NCBI GenBank assembly: GCA_043803085.1
Contig: JAZDKM010000116.1
Location: 1-13,400, forward strand
DNA: 13,400 nt
Direction: 5' to 3'
From: JAAEQG01 sp043803085
GTDB lineage: Bacteria; Planctomycetota; Phycisphaerae; UBA1845
Under the pieces are notes generated by a model. The model did no database searches. It had not been told where the DNA came from and worked only from the letters and a program-made list of their open reading frames with translations. Position numbers and translations under genes: made by a program. How positions within the stretch are numbered: position 1 is the first letter of the stretch; every line of letters begins with the position of its first letter. Positions 1 to 5,711 of the stretch are shown piece by piece.

Positions 1-357
1 ATCGACTTCGCCGGTGAAAACCTTCTCGGCCACCTCGGGGATGCTTTCGGGCGGGTGGGACAGGTCGGCGTCGAGCACCATGAAAACGTCGTGGCGCGCC
101 TCTTGGAACCCTCGGACCACCGCGGAGCTTAGTCCCCGCTCGCCGGTCCGGACCACGATACGGACGTCGTACTCCGCGGCCAATTGGCGCACGACCGCTT
201 CGGAGCCGTCCTGCGAGTCGTCATCAACGTCCAGTATCTCCGCCGTGATGCCCGCCGCGCGCGCGGCCGCACATACCCGCTCGCACAACGGGCGCAGGTT
301 GGGTGCCTCCTTGTAGGTCGGGACGATGATCGACAAACACCGCTCTGCCGGTCCCAT
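1..357 (-). CDS. Family 2 glycosyltransferase, polyprenol-phosphate mannosyltransferase-like (3' end outside window)
   Basis: The reading frame is open from ATG at 357 down to base 1, giving 119 residues without a stop; the C-terminal part lies beyond the window. The N-terminus has the GT-A signature LSIIVPTYKEAPNL (residues 8-21), an acidic nucleotide-sugar segment DVDDDSQDGS (43-52) and the DxD-type motif VLDADLSHPPE (94-104). The last motif is typical of dolichol/polyprenol-phosphate mannose or glucose synthases, which move a sugar from a nucleotide donor to a lipid phosphate at the cytoplasmic face of the membrane. An in-frame TGA at 367-369 upstream limits the start to this ATG. No good ribosome site is visible. 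A TATGAT hexamer lies 9 bases upstream (366-371), so the mRNA could be nearly leaderless, but no convincing -35 is seen. The family is clear; the exact acceptor and sugar are not. Confidence 0.85.
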   Translation of the reverse strand, partial: MGPAERCLSIIVPTYKEAPNLRPLCERVCAAARAAGITAEILDVDDDSQDGSEAVVRQLAAEYDVRIVVRTGERGLSSAVVRGFQEARHDVFMVLDADLSHPPESIPEVAEKVFTGEVD

Positions 358-379
358 CGCCGCGTATCATAGCCGCAAC

Positions 380-400
380 CTTGAACTTTGAACCCAGAAC
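380..400. repeat. Heptamer tandem repeat (CTTGAAC/TTTGAAC/CCAGAAC)
   Basis: Three successive 7-base units sharing GAAC at their 3' end. The first two units recur exactly at 924-937, directly after an octamer array. A related TTTGGAC heptamer series is found inside a gene at 6143-6170. Confidence 0.7.
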
Positions 401-475
401 TCCTCAGATTGGGGGGTGACGGCTTCTTTCGATCGCGCGCCAAGTACTTACCTCGGGGACTCCGCGCGCCTGGGG

Positions 476-495
476 GACCGGCCTCCCAGCCGGTC
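476..495. repeat. Hairpin repeat, GACCGGC family
   Basis: Perfect 7-bp stem GACCGGC/GCCGGTC with loop CTCCCA. The same stem with loop TTTCCA occurs at 12249-12268, about 11.8 kb away, and both copies are preceded by GGG. Confidence 0.75.
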
Positions 496-499
496 GGCG

Positions 500-540
500 G
501 GTGGCATAGCCAAGCCCGCCGAAGGCAGGCGCCGCCATGC
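500..540. repeat. Partial GGTGGCATGGCC-type element
   Basis: The left end GGTGGCATAGCC (500-511) matches 11 of 12 bases of the end found on the two elements around the ABC gene (12336-12378 and 13296-13357). A short inverted GGCAT/ATGCC pair closes the element at 503-507 and 536-540. Confidence 0.5.
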
Positions 541-560
541 CAAATCGCTCTGTTGTGTAG

Positions 561-578
561 GGTCCGCGGTCGCGGACC
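561..578. repeat. Hairpin repeat, GGTCCGCG family
   Basis: GGTCCGCG-GT-CGCGGACC is preceded by TAG and followed by ATG. It belongs with the hairpins at 3274-3291, 8943-8960 and 12292-12308, which differ in loop and in flanking bases. Confidence 0.75.
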
Positions 579-687
579 ATGCTTCTAACGCCAGAGGCAT
601 CCCTCAACAGGGCAGAAACGCGATGAGTACATACGTAAAATTACCAAACGAACCCATTTTGTCCGAAAATGATACATATCAGTGAAA

Positions 688-705
688 GCCGTAATATCAT
701 ACGGC
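688..705. repeat. Hairpin in AT-rich patch
   Basis: GCCGTA (688-693) pairs with TACGGC (700-705) across the loop ATATCA. It lies in the AT-rich segment around 620-715 and has no U-tract, so a terminator role is not supported. The 12-mer CGAACCCATTTT occurs at 649-660 and again at 761-772. Confidence 0.45.
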
Positions 706-770
706 TACAAAAGTTATGTCTGAAATCCAGCGGAAGCCGACGTGTCGCCCCTCTACCGCACGAACCCATT

Positions 771-789
771 TTCGACGTTTCGACGTTTC
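771..789. repeat. Octamer tandem repeat TTCGACGT (2.4 copies)
   Basis: Uninterrupted TTCGACGT units. The same unit occurs at 897-923 upstream of the branching enzyme, and in reverse complement at 3098-3127 downstream of it. Confidence 0.85.
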
Positions 790-803
790 TATTAGCCTTG
801 TAG

Positions 804-842
804 GTCGGGCTCGGCCCGACGCTCTGCTCCGGCGGGCAGAGC
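804..842. repeat. Double hairpin element with TAGG/CCTA ends
   Basis: Two adjacent hairpins: GTCGGGC-TCG-GCCCGAC (804-820) and GCTCTGC/GCAGAGC (821-827 with 836-842). The pair is framed by TAGG on the left and CCTA on the right, so the whole block is palindromic at its ends. The first hairpin has relatives at 3136-3152, 3206-3225 and 3244-3263. Confidence 0.75.
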
Positions 843-857
843 CTACCTTGCTGGCGT

Positions 858-875
858 GGTGCGCGAGCGCGCACC
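858..875. repeat. Hairpin repeat, GGTGCGCG variant
   Basis: GGTGCGCG-AG-CGCGCACC is a perfect stem. Against GGTCCGCG-AG-CGCGGACC (3274-3291) it differs at one stem pair: C-G has become G-C, both partners changed. A further copy of this variant with loop GCCC lies at 3157-3174. Confidence 0.75.
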
Positions 876-896
876 CAACCGCTCCCACTTTCTGAT

Positions 897-923
897 TTCG
901 ACGTTTCGACGTTTCGACGTTTC
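897..923. repeat. Octamer tandem repeat TTCGACGT (3.4 copies)
   Basis: 27 bases of uninterrupted TTCGACGT units, followed directly by the heptamer pair CTTGAAC TTTGAAC (924-937). It ends about 100 bases before the branching-enzyme start. Confidence 0.88.
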
Positions 924-1025
924 CTTGAACTTTGAACCGGAGGCCACGGCGGTCGCTGGACGGCACGCCCTCCCGTAGAATGCGGGGGACTGCACGAGAG
1001 TCGGGTTTCGCACAGGGGAGTCTTG

Positions 1026-3086
1026 ATGCCTGCGAATGTTCCTTCTCCGGATGGTACGGGCCTGATCGCCCTCGACCCTTGGCTGGAACCCTACGCTCCG
1101 GCCTTACGCCACCGCTACAACAACTACCGCACCATGCTGCGGCGGATCGTGGAAGCGTTCGGCTCACTCGAGGGAATCAGCTATGGACACCAGTACTTCG
1201 GTCTGAACCGGGGCGAGCACCAAGGCCGGCCGGGAGTCTGGTACCGCGAATGGGCCCCCGGGGCCCACGCCCTCACTCTGACCGGCGACTTCAACGGCTG
1301 GAACCGGGAATCCCACCCGCTCACCCGCGACGAGTTCGGCGTCTGGAGCATCTTTCTCCCCGACGAGGGGTACGCCTCGAAGCTGGTCCACGGCAGCCAG
1401 GTCAAGGTGCACGTCGTGGCCGCCAACGGGGCGATGGACCGCATCCCGGCCTACATCCGCCGCGTCGTCCAGGACGAGCAGACCAAGGGGTTCAGCGGCC
1501 AGTACTGGTGCCCGCCGGAGCCGTTCCACTGGACGCATCCGGTCCCCGCGCTCGACGGCGCCCTGCGGATCTACGAGGCCCACGTGGGTATGGCCCAGGA
1601 GTCCGAGAGGGTGGGCACCTACCGCGAGTTCACCGAAAACGTGCTGCCGCGCATCGCGGACCTCGGCTACAACGCCATCCAGTTGATGGCCGTTATGGAG
1701 CACCCCTACTACGGCTCGTTCGGTTACCACGTGAGCAATTTCTACGCCGCCTCCTCGCGCTTCGGCACTCCCGAGGATCTGAAGATCCTGATCGACGCGG
1801 CCCACGGCCTGGACCTCCGCGTGCTGTTGGACCTGATCCACAGCCACTCGGTCAAGAACATTCACGACGGGCTTAACCAGTTCGACGGGACCGACTACCA
1901 GTACTTCCATGCGGGGCCGAAGGGGCGGCACGACGTGTGGGACACCTTGATCTTCGACTACGGCAAAATGGAGGTCCTGCGCTTTCTGTTCAGCAACGTC
2001 CGCTTCTGGCTGGAGGAATACCACTTCGACGGGTTCCGTTTCGACGGCGTCACCGCCATGATGTACCTGCACCGCGGGCTGGGCGGCGGGTTCTACTCCT
2101 ATGACGACTATCTGATTCACAACATTGACGAGGTGGCGATCGTCTACCTGCAACTGGCCAACCCGTTGGCCCATACCATCCGGCCCGACGTGATCACCAT
2201 CGCTGAGGACGCTTCGGGCATGGTCGGCCTGGCCCGGCCGGTGGATGAGGGCGGTCTGGGATTTGACTATCGCCTGGCCATGGGCATCCCCGACTATTGG
2301 ATCAAGGCGCTGCGCGACCGCCGCGACGAAGACTGGAGCATGGGCGAAATCTTCCAGATGCTGCTCAACCGCCGGCAGGGCGAAAAGCACATCGCCTACG
2401 CCGAAAGCCACGACCAGGCCCTCGTCGGGGACAAGACCATCTCCTTTTGGCTCATGGACGCCGACATGTACTGGCACATGAACCAGGCCAGCCGCAATCC
2501 GGTCATCGACCGCGGCATCGCCCTGCACAAGATGATCCGGCTGGTCTCGTTCGTCCTGGGCGGCGAGGGCTATCTGAACTTCATGGGCAACGAGTTCGGC
2601 CACCCGGAGTGGGTCGATTTTCCGCGGGAGGGCAACCGTTTCTCGTACAAGTACGCCCGCCGGCAGTGGTCGCTGGTGGATCATCCCGACCTGCGCTATC
2701 GCTTCCTCAATAACTTCGACCGGGCGATGCAGGGACTCGACCGCGCGTATCACCTGCTGACCGATCCGTTCGTTCAGGCCCTGCACATCGACGACGGCCA
2801 GAAGGTCTTGATTTTCCGTCGGGGGCCGATCGTGTTCGTGTTCAACTTCCACGCGCAGACGTCCTACACGGACTACCGCTTCGGCGCGCCCGACCCGACG
2901 GACTACCGCATGGTGCTCAACACGGACGACATGGACTTCGGCGGCTTCGGCCGCGTTTCGCGCAACCAGGTCTATCCTGTGCAGAAGGTACCCTGCTACG
3001 GCCGCGACCAGAGCATCCAAGTCTACCTCCCCGCCCGCAGCGCCCAGGTGCTCGCTCCCACCACCCTATCCGAACCGCGACCGTAA
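1026..3086 (+). CDS. glgB: 1,4-alpha-glucan branching enzyme (GH13, eukaryote-like type)
   Basis: This 686-residue enzyme makes alpha-1,6 branches in glycogen by cutting an alpha-1,4 chain and transferring it. An N-terminal CBM48-like beta domain (about 60-150) precedes a GH13 barrel with all four conserved regions: LDLIHSHSVKN (region I), GFRFDGVTAMMY with nucleophile D340, TIAEDASGM with acid/base E394, and AESHDQAL with D463. The C-terminal block EFGHPEWVDFPREGN and the all-beta tail are also typical. Wording of the motifs resembles the eukaryotic GBE type more than E. coli GlgB. The start ATG is chosen over an adjacent in-frame TTG (1023) because AGGGGAG (1014-1020) sits 5 bases before it. 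A TAGAAT at 976-981 may be the -10. The stop codon lies in a repeat (3070-3093) shared with the 3' end of another gene. No other glycogen gene is in the window. Confidence 0.95.
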   Translation: MPANVPSPDGTGLIALDPWLEPYAPALRHRYNNYRTMLRRIVEAFGSLEGISYGHQYFGLNRGEHQGRPGVWYREWAPGAHALTLTGDFNGWNRESHPLTRDEFGVWSIFLPDEGYASKLVHGSQVKVHVVAANGAMDRIPAYIRRVVQDEQTKGFSGQYWCPPEPFHWTHPVPALDGALRIYEAHVGMAQESERVGTYREFTENVLPRIADLGYNAIQLMAVMEHPYYGSFGYHVSNFYAASSRFGTPEDLKILIDAAHGLDLRVLLDLIHSHSVKNIHDGLNQFDGTDYQYFHAGPKGRHDVWDTLIFDYGKMEVLRFLFSNVRFWLEEYHFDGFRFDGVTAMMYLHRGLGGGFYSYDDYLIHNIDEVAIVYLQLANPLAHTIRPDVITIAEDASGMVGLARPVDEGGLGFDYRLAMGIPDYWIKALRDRRDEDWSMGEIFQMLLNRRQGEKHIAYAESHDQALVGDKTISFWLMDADMYWHMNQASRNPVIDRGIALHKMIRLVSFVLGGEGYLNFMGNEFGHPEWVDFPREGNRFSYKYARRQWSLVDHPDLRYRFLNNFDRAMQGLDRAYHLLTDPFVQALHIDDGQKVLIFRRGPIVFVFNFHAQTSYTDYRFGAPDPTDYRMVLNTDDMDFGGFGRVSRNQVYPVQKVPCYGRDQSIQVYLPARSAQVLAPTTLSEPRP

Positions 3087-3093
3087 GGGAGCG
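3070..3093. repeat. 24-bp repeat overlapping the glgB stop
   Basis: The 24 bases from CCGAACCGCGACCG onward match 8205-8228 at 23 of 24 positions. Here the repeat supplies the last residues (EPRP) and the TAA of the branching enzyme. At the second site it is read in another frame. Confidence 0.8.
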
Positions 3094-3097
3094 GGAG

Positions 3098-3127
3098 GAA
3101 ACGTCGAAACGTCGAAACGTCGAAACG
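3098..3127. repeat. Octamer tandem repeat GAAACGTC (3.75 copies)
   Basis: Uninterrupted GAAACGTC units just after the glgB stop. GAAACGTC is the reverse complement of the GACGTTTC unit found at 771-789 and 897-923, so arrays of one unit face each other across the gene. Confidence 0.88.
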
Positions 3128-3135
3128 AAAGGTAG

Positions 3136-3174
3136 GTCGGGCTCTGCCCGACGTAGGGTGCGCGCCCGCGCACC
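3136..3174. repeat. Paired hairpins, GTCGGGC and GGTGCGC families
   Basis: GTCGGGC-TCT-GCCCGAC (3136-3152) is followed by GTAG and then GGTGCGC-GCCC-GCGCACC (3157-3174). The first differs from 804-820 only in one loop base. Confidence 0.75.
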
Positions 3175-3205
3175 ATCCCTCTGTGCAAACAAGCGGTAAG
3201 CGTAG

Positions 3206-3225
3206 GTCGGGTCCGCAGACCCGAC
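3206..3225. repeat. Hairpin repeat, GTCGGGT variant
   Basis: GTCGGGT-CCGCAG-ACCCGAC, preceded by GTAG. Compared with the GTCGGGC hairpins the top stem pair is T-A instead of C-G, both partners changed together. Confidence 0.75.
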
Positions 3226-3243
3226 AAATCCGCATGCGATGGT

Positions 3244-3291
3244 GTCGGGTCTGATGACCCGACCTACGGTCGTGGTCCGCGAGCGCGGACC
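3244..3291. repeat. Paired hairpins, GTCGGGT and GGTCCGCG families
   Basis: GTCGGGT-CTGATG-ACCCGAC (3244-3263) is followed by CTACGGTCGT and then GGTCCGCG-AG-CGCGGACC (3274-3291) and CTAC. The second hairpin, with its flanks GT and CTAC, is identical to the one at 8943-8960. Confidence 0.78.
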
Positions 3292-3316
3292 CTACGTCTA
3301 CGCCGCCCAACCCGAC

Positions 3317-3345
3317 TTGGTCGGCGACGGCCGCGCGAGTATAAT
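3317..3345 (+). promoter_or_regulatory. Sigma70-like promoter for mqnE
   Basis: A -35-like TTGGTC (3317-3322) and a perfect TATAAT (3340-3345) are 17 bp apart. Transcription would begin near 3352, leaving about 30 bases before the TTG start at 3383. Confidence 0.65.
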
Positions 3346-3382
3346 CCGCAGGATTTCACGGAACGCGGTCGGAGCGAGTCGG

Positions 3383-4672
3383 TTGATCGACGACTTAAGC
3401 GATATCGTCCAGCGCGTAGAGGCGGGCGCGCGGCTTGGCTTCGAGGACGGCGTTCGCCTCTTTCGCACGCGGGACATCCACACGCTCGGCCGCCTGGCGG
3501 ACCTCGTCCGGCGCCGCAAGCACGGCACCGCGGCCTACTACAACGTCAACCACCACATCAACTACACCAACCTCTGCGTATTGCGGTGCAAGTTCTGCTC
3601 TTTCTATCACCCGTGGTCGCCGGAGACCCGTGAGGGCTACGCGCTCTCTGTAGAGGAGGTCATCGGCCGGGCGCGCGCGGCCTACGCCCACGGAGCAACC
3701 GAGGTCCACATCGTCGGCGGGCTGCACCCCAAGCTGCCGTTTCCGTACTACACCGAGCTGTGCAGCGGGATCACGCAAGCCTGCCCGCACCTGCACATCA
3801 AGGCGTTCACGGCCATCGAGATCATCCACTTCACCCGGATCGCGAAGCCGCACAGGACCATCCGCGAGGTGCTCACCGAGCTACGCCAGGCCGGGTTAGG
3901 CTCGCTCCCCGGCGGCGGGGCTGAAATCTTCGACGACCGGGTCCACGACGAGGCCTTCAAGACCAAGGTCGGCGCGGCCGAGTGGTTCGACGTCCATCGG
4001 ACGGCCCACGAGCTGGGCATCTACACCAACGCCACCATGCTCTACGGCCACGTCGAGACGCTCGAGGACCGTGTGCGGCATCTGCTCAAGCTGCGCGAAC
4101 ACCAGGAGCAGTCGCTGGCTTCGCGCCCGGGGCGGTTCAACTGTGTGATCCCCCTGTCCTTTATTCCCGAGGGCAGCGCGTTGTCGCATCTGCCGGGTTC
4201 CACCGGCCTGGACGACCTGCGGACCCTGGCGATCAGCCGCCTGATGCTGGACAACTTCGACCACGTCAAAGCGTTTTGGATCATGCAGTCGCCGAAGCTG
4301 GCCCAGGTGTCGCTGGACTGGGGTGTGGACGACCTCGACGGCACGGTGGTGTACTACGACATCACCAAGCGCGAAGGTGGAGGCACGACCCACCAGGAGC
4401 TTTCCGTAGATAAGATCAAACGCATGATCCACGAGGTGCGCCACGAGCCGGTGGAGCGCGACTCGCTCTACCGCAAAGTGGTCCGCACGGACGGTTGCTG
4501 GTCGGTTGAGGGCGAAAGCTTCAGCGTCCCCTTCAGCGTAGGTGGCAACGGTGGGACGACAGAAGCATCCTGTAGCGAGACGAAAAGGAGCCAGAGAAGG
4601 GGTCAGGAATCTTTTTCCGCGCCGGGTACGCCGCCGAATCCAAGGGCGGCGTACCCGGAAGAAGATTCCTGA
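3383..4672 (+). CDS. mqnE: Aminodeoxyfutalosine synthase (radical SAM), menaquinone biosynthesis
   Basis: MqnE joins the product of MqnA to adenosine through radical SAM chemistry in the futalosine route to menaquinone. The radical SAM cluster motif NLCVLRCKFCSF places C65, C69 and C72. GGGAEIFDD (about 175-183), HELGIYTNATMLYGHVE, RLMLDNFDHVKAFWIM and the late EPVERDSLYRKV block are typical of MqnE rather than MqnC. The TTG start is preferred because GGAG (3371-3374) lies 8 bases upstream and the TATAAT promoter (3340-3345) would exclude the longer frame from 3239. The protein is 429 residues, longer than usual (about 370-390). The extra tail after about residue 370 is low in complexity, and its last ~24 residues are encoded by an 85-bp hairpin repeat that also supplies the stop. 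The gene stands alone, with no other mqn gene nearby. Confidence 0.92.
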   Translation: MIDDLSDIVQRVEAGARLGFEDGVRLFRTRDIHTLGRLADLVRRRKHGTAAYYNVNHHINYTNLCVLRCKFCSFYHPWSPETREGYALSVEEVIGRARAAYAHGATEVHIVGGLHPKLPFPYYTELCSGITQACPHLHIKAFTAIEIIHFTRIAKPHRTIREVLTELRQAGLGSLPGGGAEIFDDRVHDEAFKTKVGAAEWFDVHRTAHELGIYTNATMLYGHVETLEDRVRHLLKLREHQEQSLASRPGRFNCVIPLSFIPEGSALSHLPGSTGLDDLRTLAISRLMLDNFDHVKAFWIMQSPKLAQVSLDWGVDDLDGTVVYYDITKREGGGTTHQELSVDKIKRMIHEVRHEPVERDSLYRKVVRTDGCWSVEGESFSVPFSVGGNGGTTEASCSETKRSQRRGQESFSAPGTPPNPRAAYPEEDS

Positions 4673-4682
4673 CCTCTTTTCG
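4598..4682. repeat. 85-bp long hairpin repeat, copy 1 (MITE/REP-like)
   Basis: The left arm starts AGGGGTCAGGAATCTT and the right arm ends AAGATTCCTGACCTCTTTT. Together with GGGTACGCCGCC/GGCGGCGTACCC they form a stem of roughly 35 bp with a small internal loop and an apical loop near 4636-4644. It lies between convergent genes, encodes the mqnE C-terminus and stop, and ends in CTCTTTT, so it may also act as a terminator for mqnE. A second, more degenerate copy of exactly the same length lies at 5598-5682. Such hairpins are often moved in trans by IS200-like (RAYT) transposases; none is in the window. Confidence 0.85.
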
Positions 4683-4747
4683 CCTCCGACGGACCGCGCA
4701 GCACGGCAGCTTGGCAGGGCGGGTCAGCGTGTGGGTCGGGCAGGAGC

Positions 4748-5356
4748 CTACCTTCGGCGACGACGCAACCCGCAGCCCGCACCCAGGACCAGCAACGCCA
4801 GCGAAGCTGGCTCGGGAACAATGCTAATGGTTCCGATTCCGGAGATGCCTTCCAGGATGCCTAGCCGGCTCAAGCCGCTGAATCCGTCTTGGACGCTATC
4901 AATCTTGACGGTGCGGGTGTCGCCCACCACCAACCCCGTTGTGGCGAGCGAGAGGGTCCCCAAAGCCAGGCTTGTGCCGACCGAAGTGGGATTGCCGCCG
5001 CCGACATAAACCAACCTCTCATAACCGAACACACCGGTGGCGTAGATCGGCGGGCTAACTACGCTGGCAAAAGCGGCGAGCCAAGCGGGGTCGTACACGA
5101 AGTTCGGGTCAACAGGACCAGGCAGGCCGTTGGCTCCGATGATCAGGTCCGCCGTCTCGAAGCCGTCCGGGTTGGTGGTACTGATCCTGATACTGAAGAC
5201 CGCAATCGTGTTCGGCAGAACTTCCGCTATGTTTGGAGTTGCGGGATTCAGGTCTCCCACGGCGGTAAACGTTGCCGTACCCACACCGACGGCCGGAACC
5301 GTGCACGCGAACACTAACCCCGCGCAAAGACCCATAGCGAACCTTCTTGCTCTCAC
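4748..5356 (-). CDS. PEP-CTERM sorting-domain secreted protein
   Basis: The 202-residue product has an N-terminal signal peptide (RARRF, then hydrophobic MGLCAGLVFACTVPAVGVG). A Gly/Thr/Val-rich, probably beta-rich domain follows. It ends in a clear PEP-CTERM tail: VPEPASLALLVLGAGCGL followed by RRRRR. In known systems this tail is recognised and cut by an exosortase for surface display or release; no exosortase is visible here. GTG at 5356 is chosen as start because AAGGAGGAG lies 4 bases upstream (5361-5369 on the complement). The longer frame from ATG 5395 would start inside a terminator-like hairpin. The gene converges on mqnE and is bracketed by two 85-bp hairpin repeats. The function of the mature domain is unknown. 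Confidence 0.88.
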   Translation of the reverse strand: MRARRFAMGLCAGLVFACTVPAVGVGTATFTAVGDLNPATPNIAEVLPNTIAVFSIRISTTNPDGFETADLIIGANGLPGPVDPNFVYDPAWLAAFASVVSPPIYATGVFGYERLVYVGGGNPTSVGTSLALGTLSLATTGLVVGDTRTVKIDSVQDGFSGLSRLGILEGISGIGTISIVPEPASLALLVLGAGCGLRRRRR

Positions 5357-5375
5357 GGAACTCCTCCTTAGACAC

Positions 5376-5409
5376 AAAAAAAGAGAGAGCGCCATTCGGC
5401 GTCTCTCTC
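5376..5409 (-). terminator. Terminator-like hairpin in the leader of the PEP-CTERM gene
   Basis: Read on the minus strand, GAGAGAG-A-CGCC pairs with GGCG-CTCTCTC across a 4-base loop: 11 bp with one bulged base, followed by seven T. This is the form of an intrinsic terminator, but it lies just 7 bases before the Shine-Dalgarno sequence of the gene it precedes. It could be an attenuator, or it could stop upstream transcription. Confidence 0.7.
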
Positions 5410-5485
5410 CACACCATAGACTCTACACCGGCATGAGAACGGGCGCGGAAGCCGGCCCCCCTCACACGCTCCATGCTACTGCCGT

Positions 5486-5516
5486 ATATTACCGTATGTG
5501 AAGGCCGCGGAGTCAA
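5486..5516 (-). promoter_or_regulatory. Possible promoter for the PEP-CTERM gene
   Basis: On the minus strand TTGACT (5511-5516) and TAATAT (5486-5491) are 19 bp apart, which is longer than ideal. A start near 5479 would give a leader of about 120 bases containing the hairpin at 5376-5409. Confidence 0.35.
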
Positions 5517-5597
5517 GCAGTTTTTATCGGGTGTAGCGAGAAACTCTGGCACATTGAGTGGCACTTTCTTACCATGATCGACATGGTGTCCGCGAAC

Positions 5598-5682
5598 AGG
5601 GGTCAGGAATCTTCTTCTGCGCTGGGTACGCCGCCCGATCCACGAGCAGCGTCCACGCAAGAAGGTTCCTGCCCCCTTTTCG
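5598..5682. repeat. 85-bp long hairpin repeat, copy 2
   Basis: It shares AGGGGTCAGGAATCTT, the following TTC..GCGC.GGGTACGCCGCC and the CTTTTCG end with copy 1, and starts exactly 1000 bases after it. The right arm (AAGAAGGTTCCTGCCCCC) has drifted, so the stem is less perfect than in copy 1. Confidence 0.82.
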
Positions 5683-5711
5683 TTCCGGGATGAGTCGTTG
5701 GTGGGCAACCC

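Larger units (their letters stand above)
358..1025. other. Gene-free, repeat-rich intergenic region
   Basis: This 668-base stretch shows no credible gene. It separates the divergent glycosyltransferase (-) and branching enzyme (+). It holds heptamer repeats (380-400, 924-937), octamer repeats (771-789, 897-923) and perfect hairpins at 476-495, 561-578, 804-820, 821-842 and 858-875. A GGTGGCATAGCC/GGCAT...ATGCC element lies at 500-540. At about 620-715 there is an AT-rich patch unlike its surroundings. A possible -10 (TAGAAT, 976-981) for the branching enzyme is present, with only a weak -35 upstream. Short open frames here are repeat-derived and lack codon character. Confidence 0.75.
3087..3382. 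other. Repeat-filled spacer between glgB and mqnE
   Basis: This 296-base spacer is almost wholly repeat: octamers (3098-3127), then five hairpins at 3136-3152, 3157-3174, 3206-3225, 3244-3263 and 3274-3291, then the mqnE promoter. None of the hairpins is followed by a U-tract. The open frame running through it from 3239 is an upstream extension of mqnE without coding character. Confidence 0.75.
5357..5711. other. Divergent intergenic region
   Basis: These 355 bases between two divergent genes hold the leader, hairpin and candidate promoter of the minus-strand PEP-CTERM gene, and the second 85-bp hairpin repeat (5598-5682). The repeat ends only 29 bases before the membrane-protein start. No gene and no clear plus-strand promoter are seen. 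Confidence 0.65.

Noticed and set aside
1164..3020. Long minus-strand frame opposite the branching enzyme
   Set aside because: It is the antisense shadow of a clear GH13 gene, rich in Val/Ala/Asp as expected from reversed GC-rich codons, with no recognisable motif.
476..3291. Hairpin repeats as a CRISPR array
   Set aside because: The units are short self-complementary hairpins with irregular spacing and no uniform spacers, and no cas gene is present.
3239..3382. Longer mqnE start at ATG 3239
   Set aside because: This part encodes hairpin-repeat sequence and contains the TATAAT promoter. The ribosome site and family N-terminus favour TTG 3383.
5357..5395. Longer PEP-CTERM start at ATG 5395
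   Set aside because: It would begin inside a terminator-like hairpin, while GTG 5356 has a near-perfect Shine-Dalgarno at proper spacing.
5539..5569. AGAAA...TTTCT inverted pair near 5540-5570
   Set aside because: Five-base arms around a 21-base loop are too weak to claim a structure or an insertion-sequence end.
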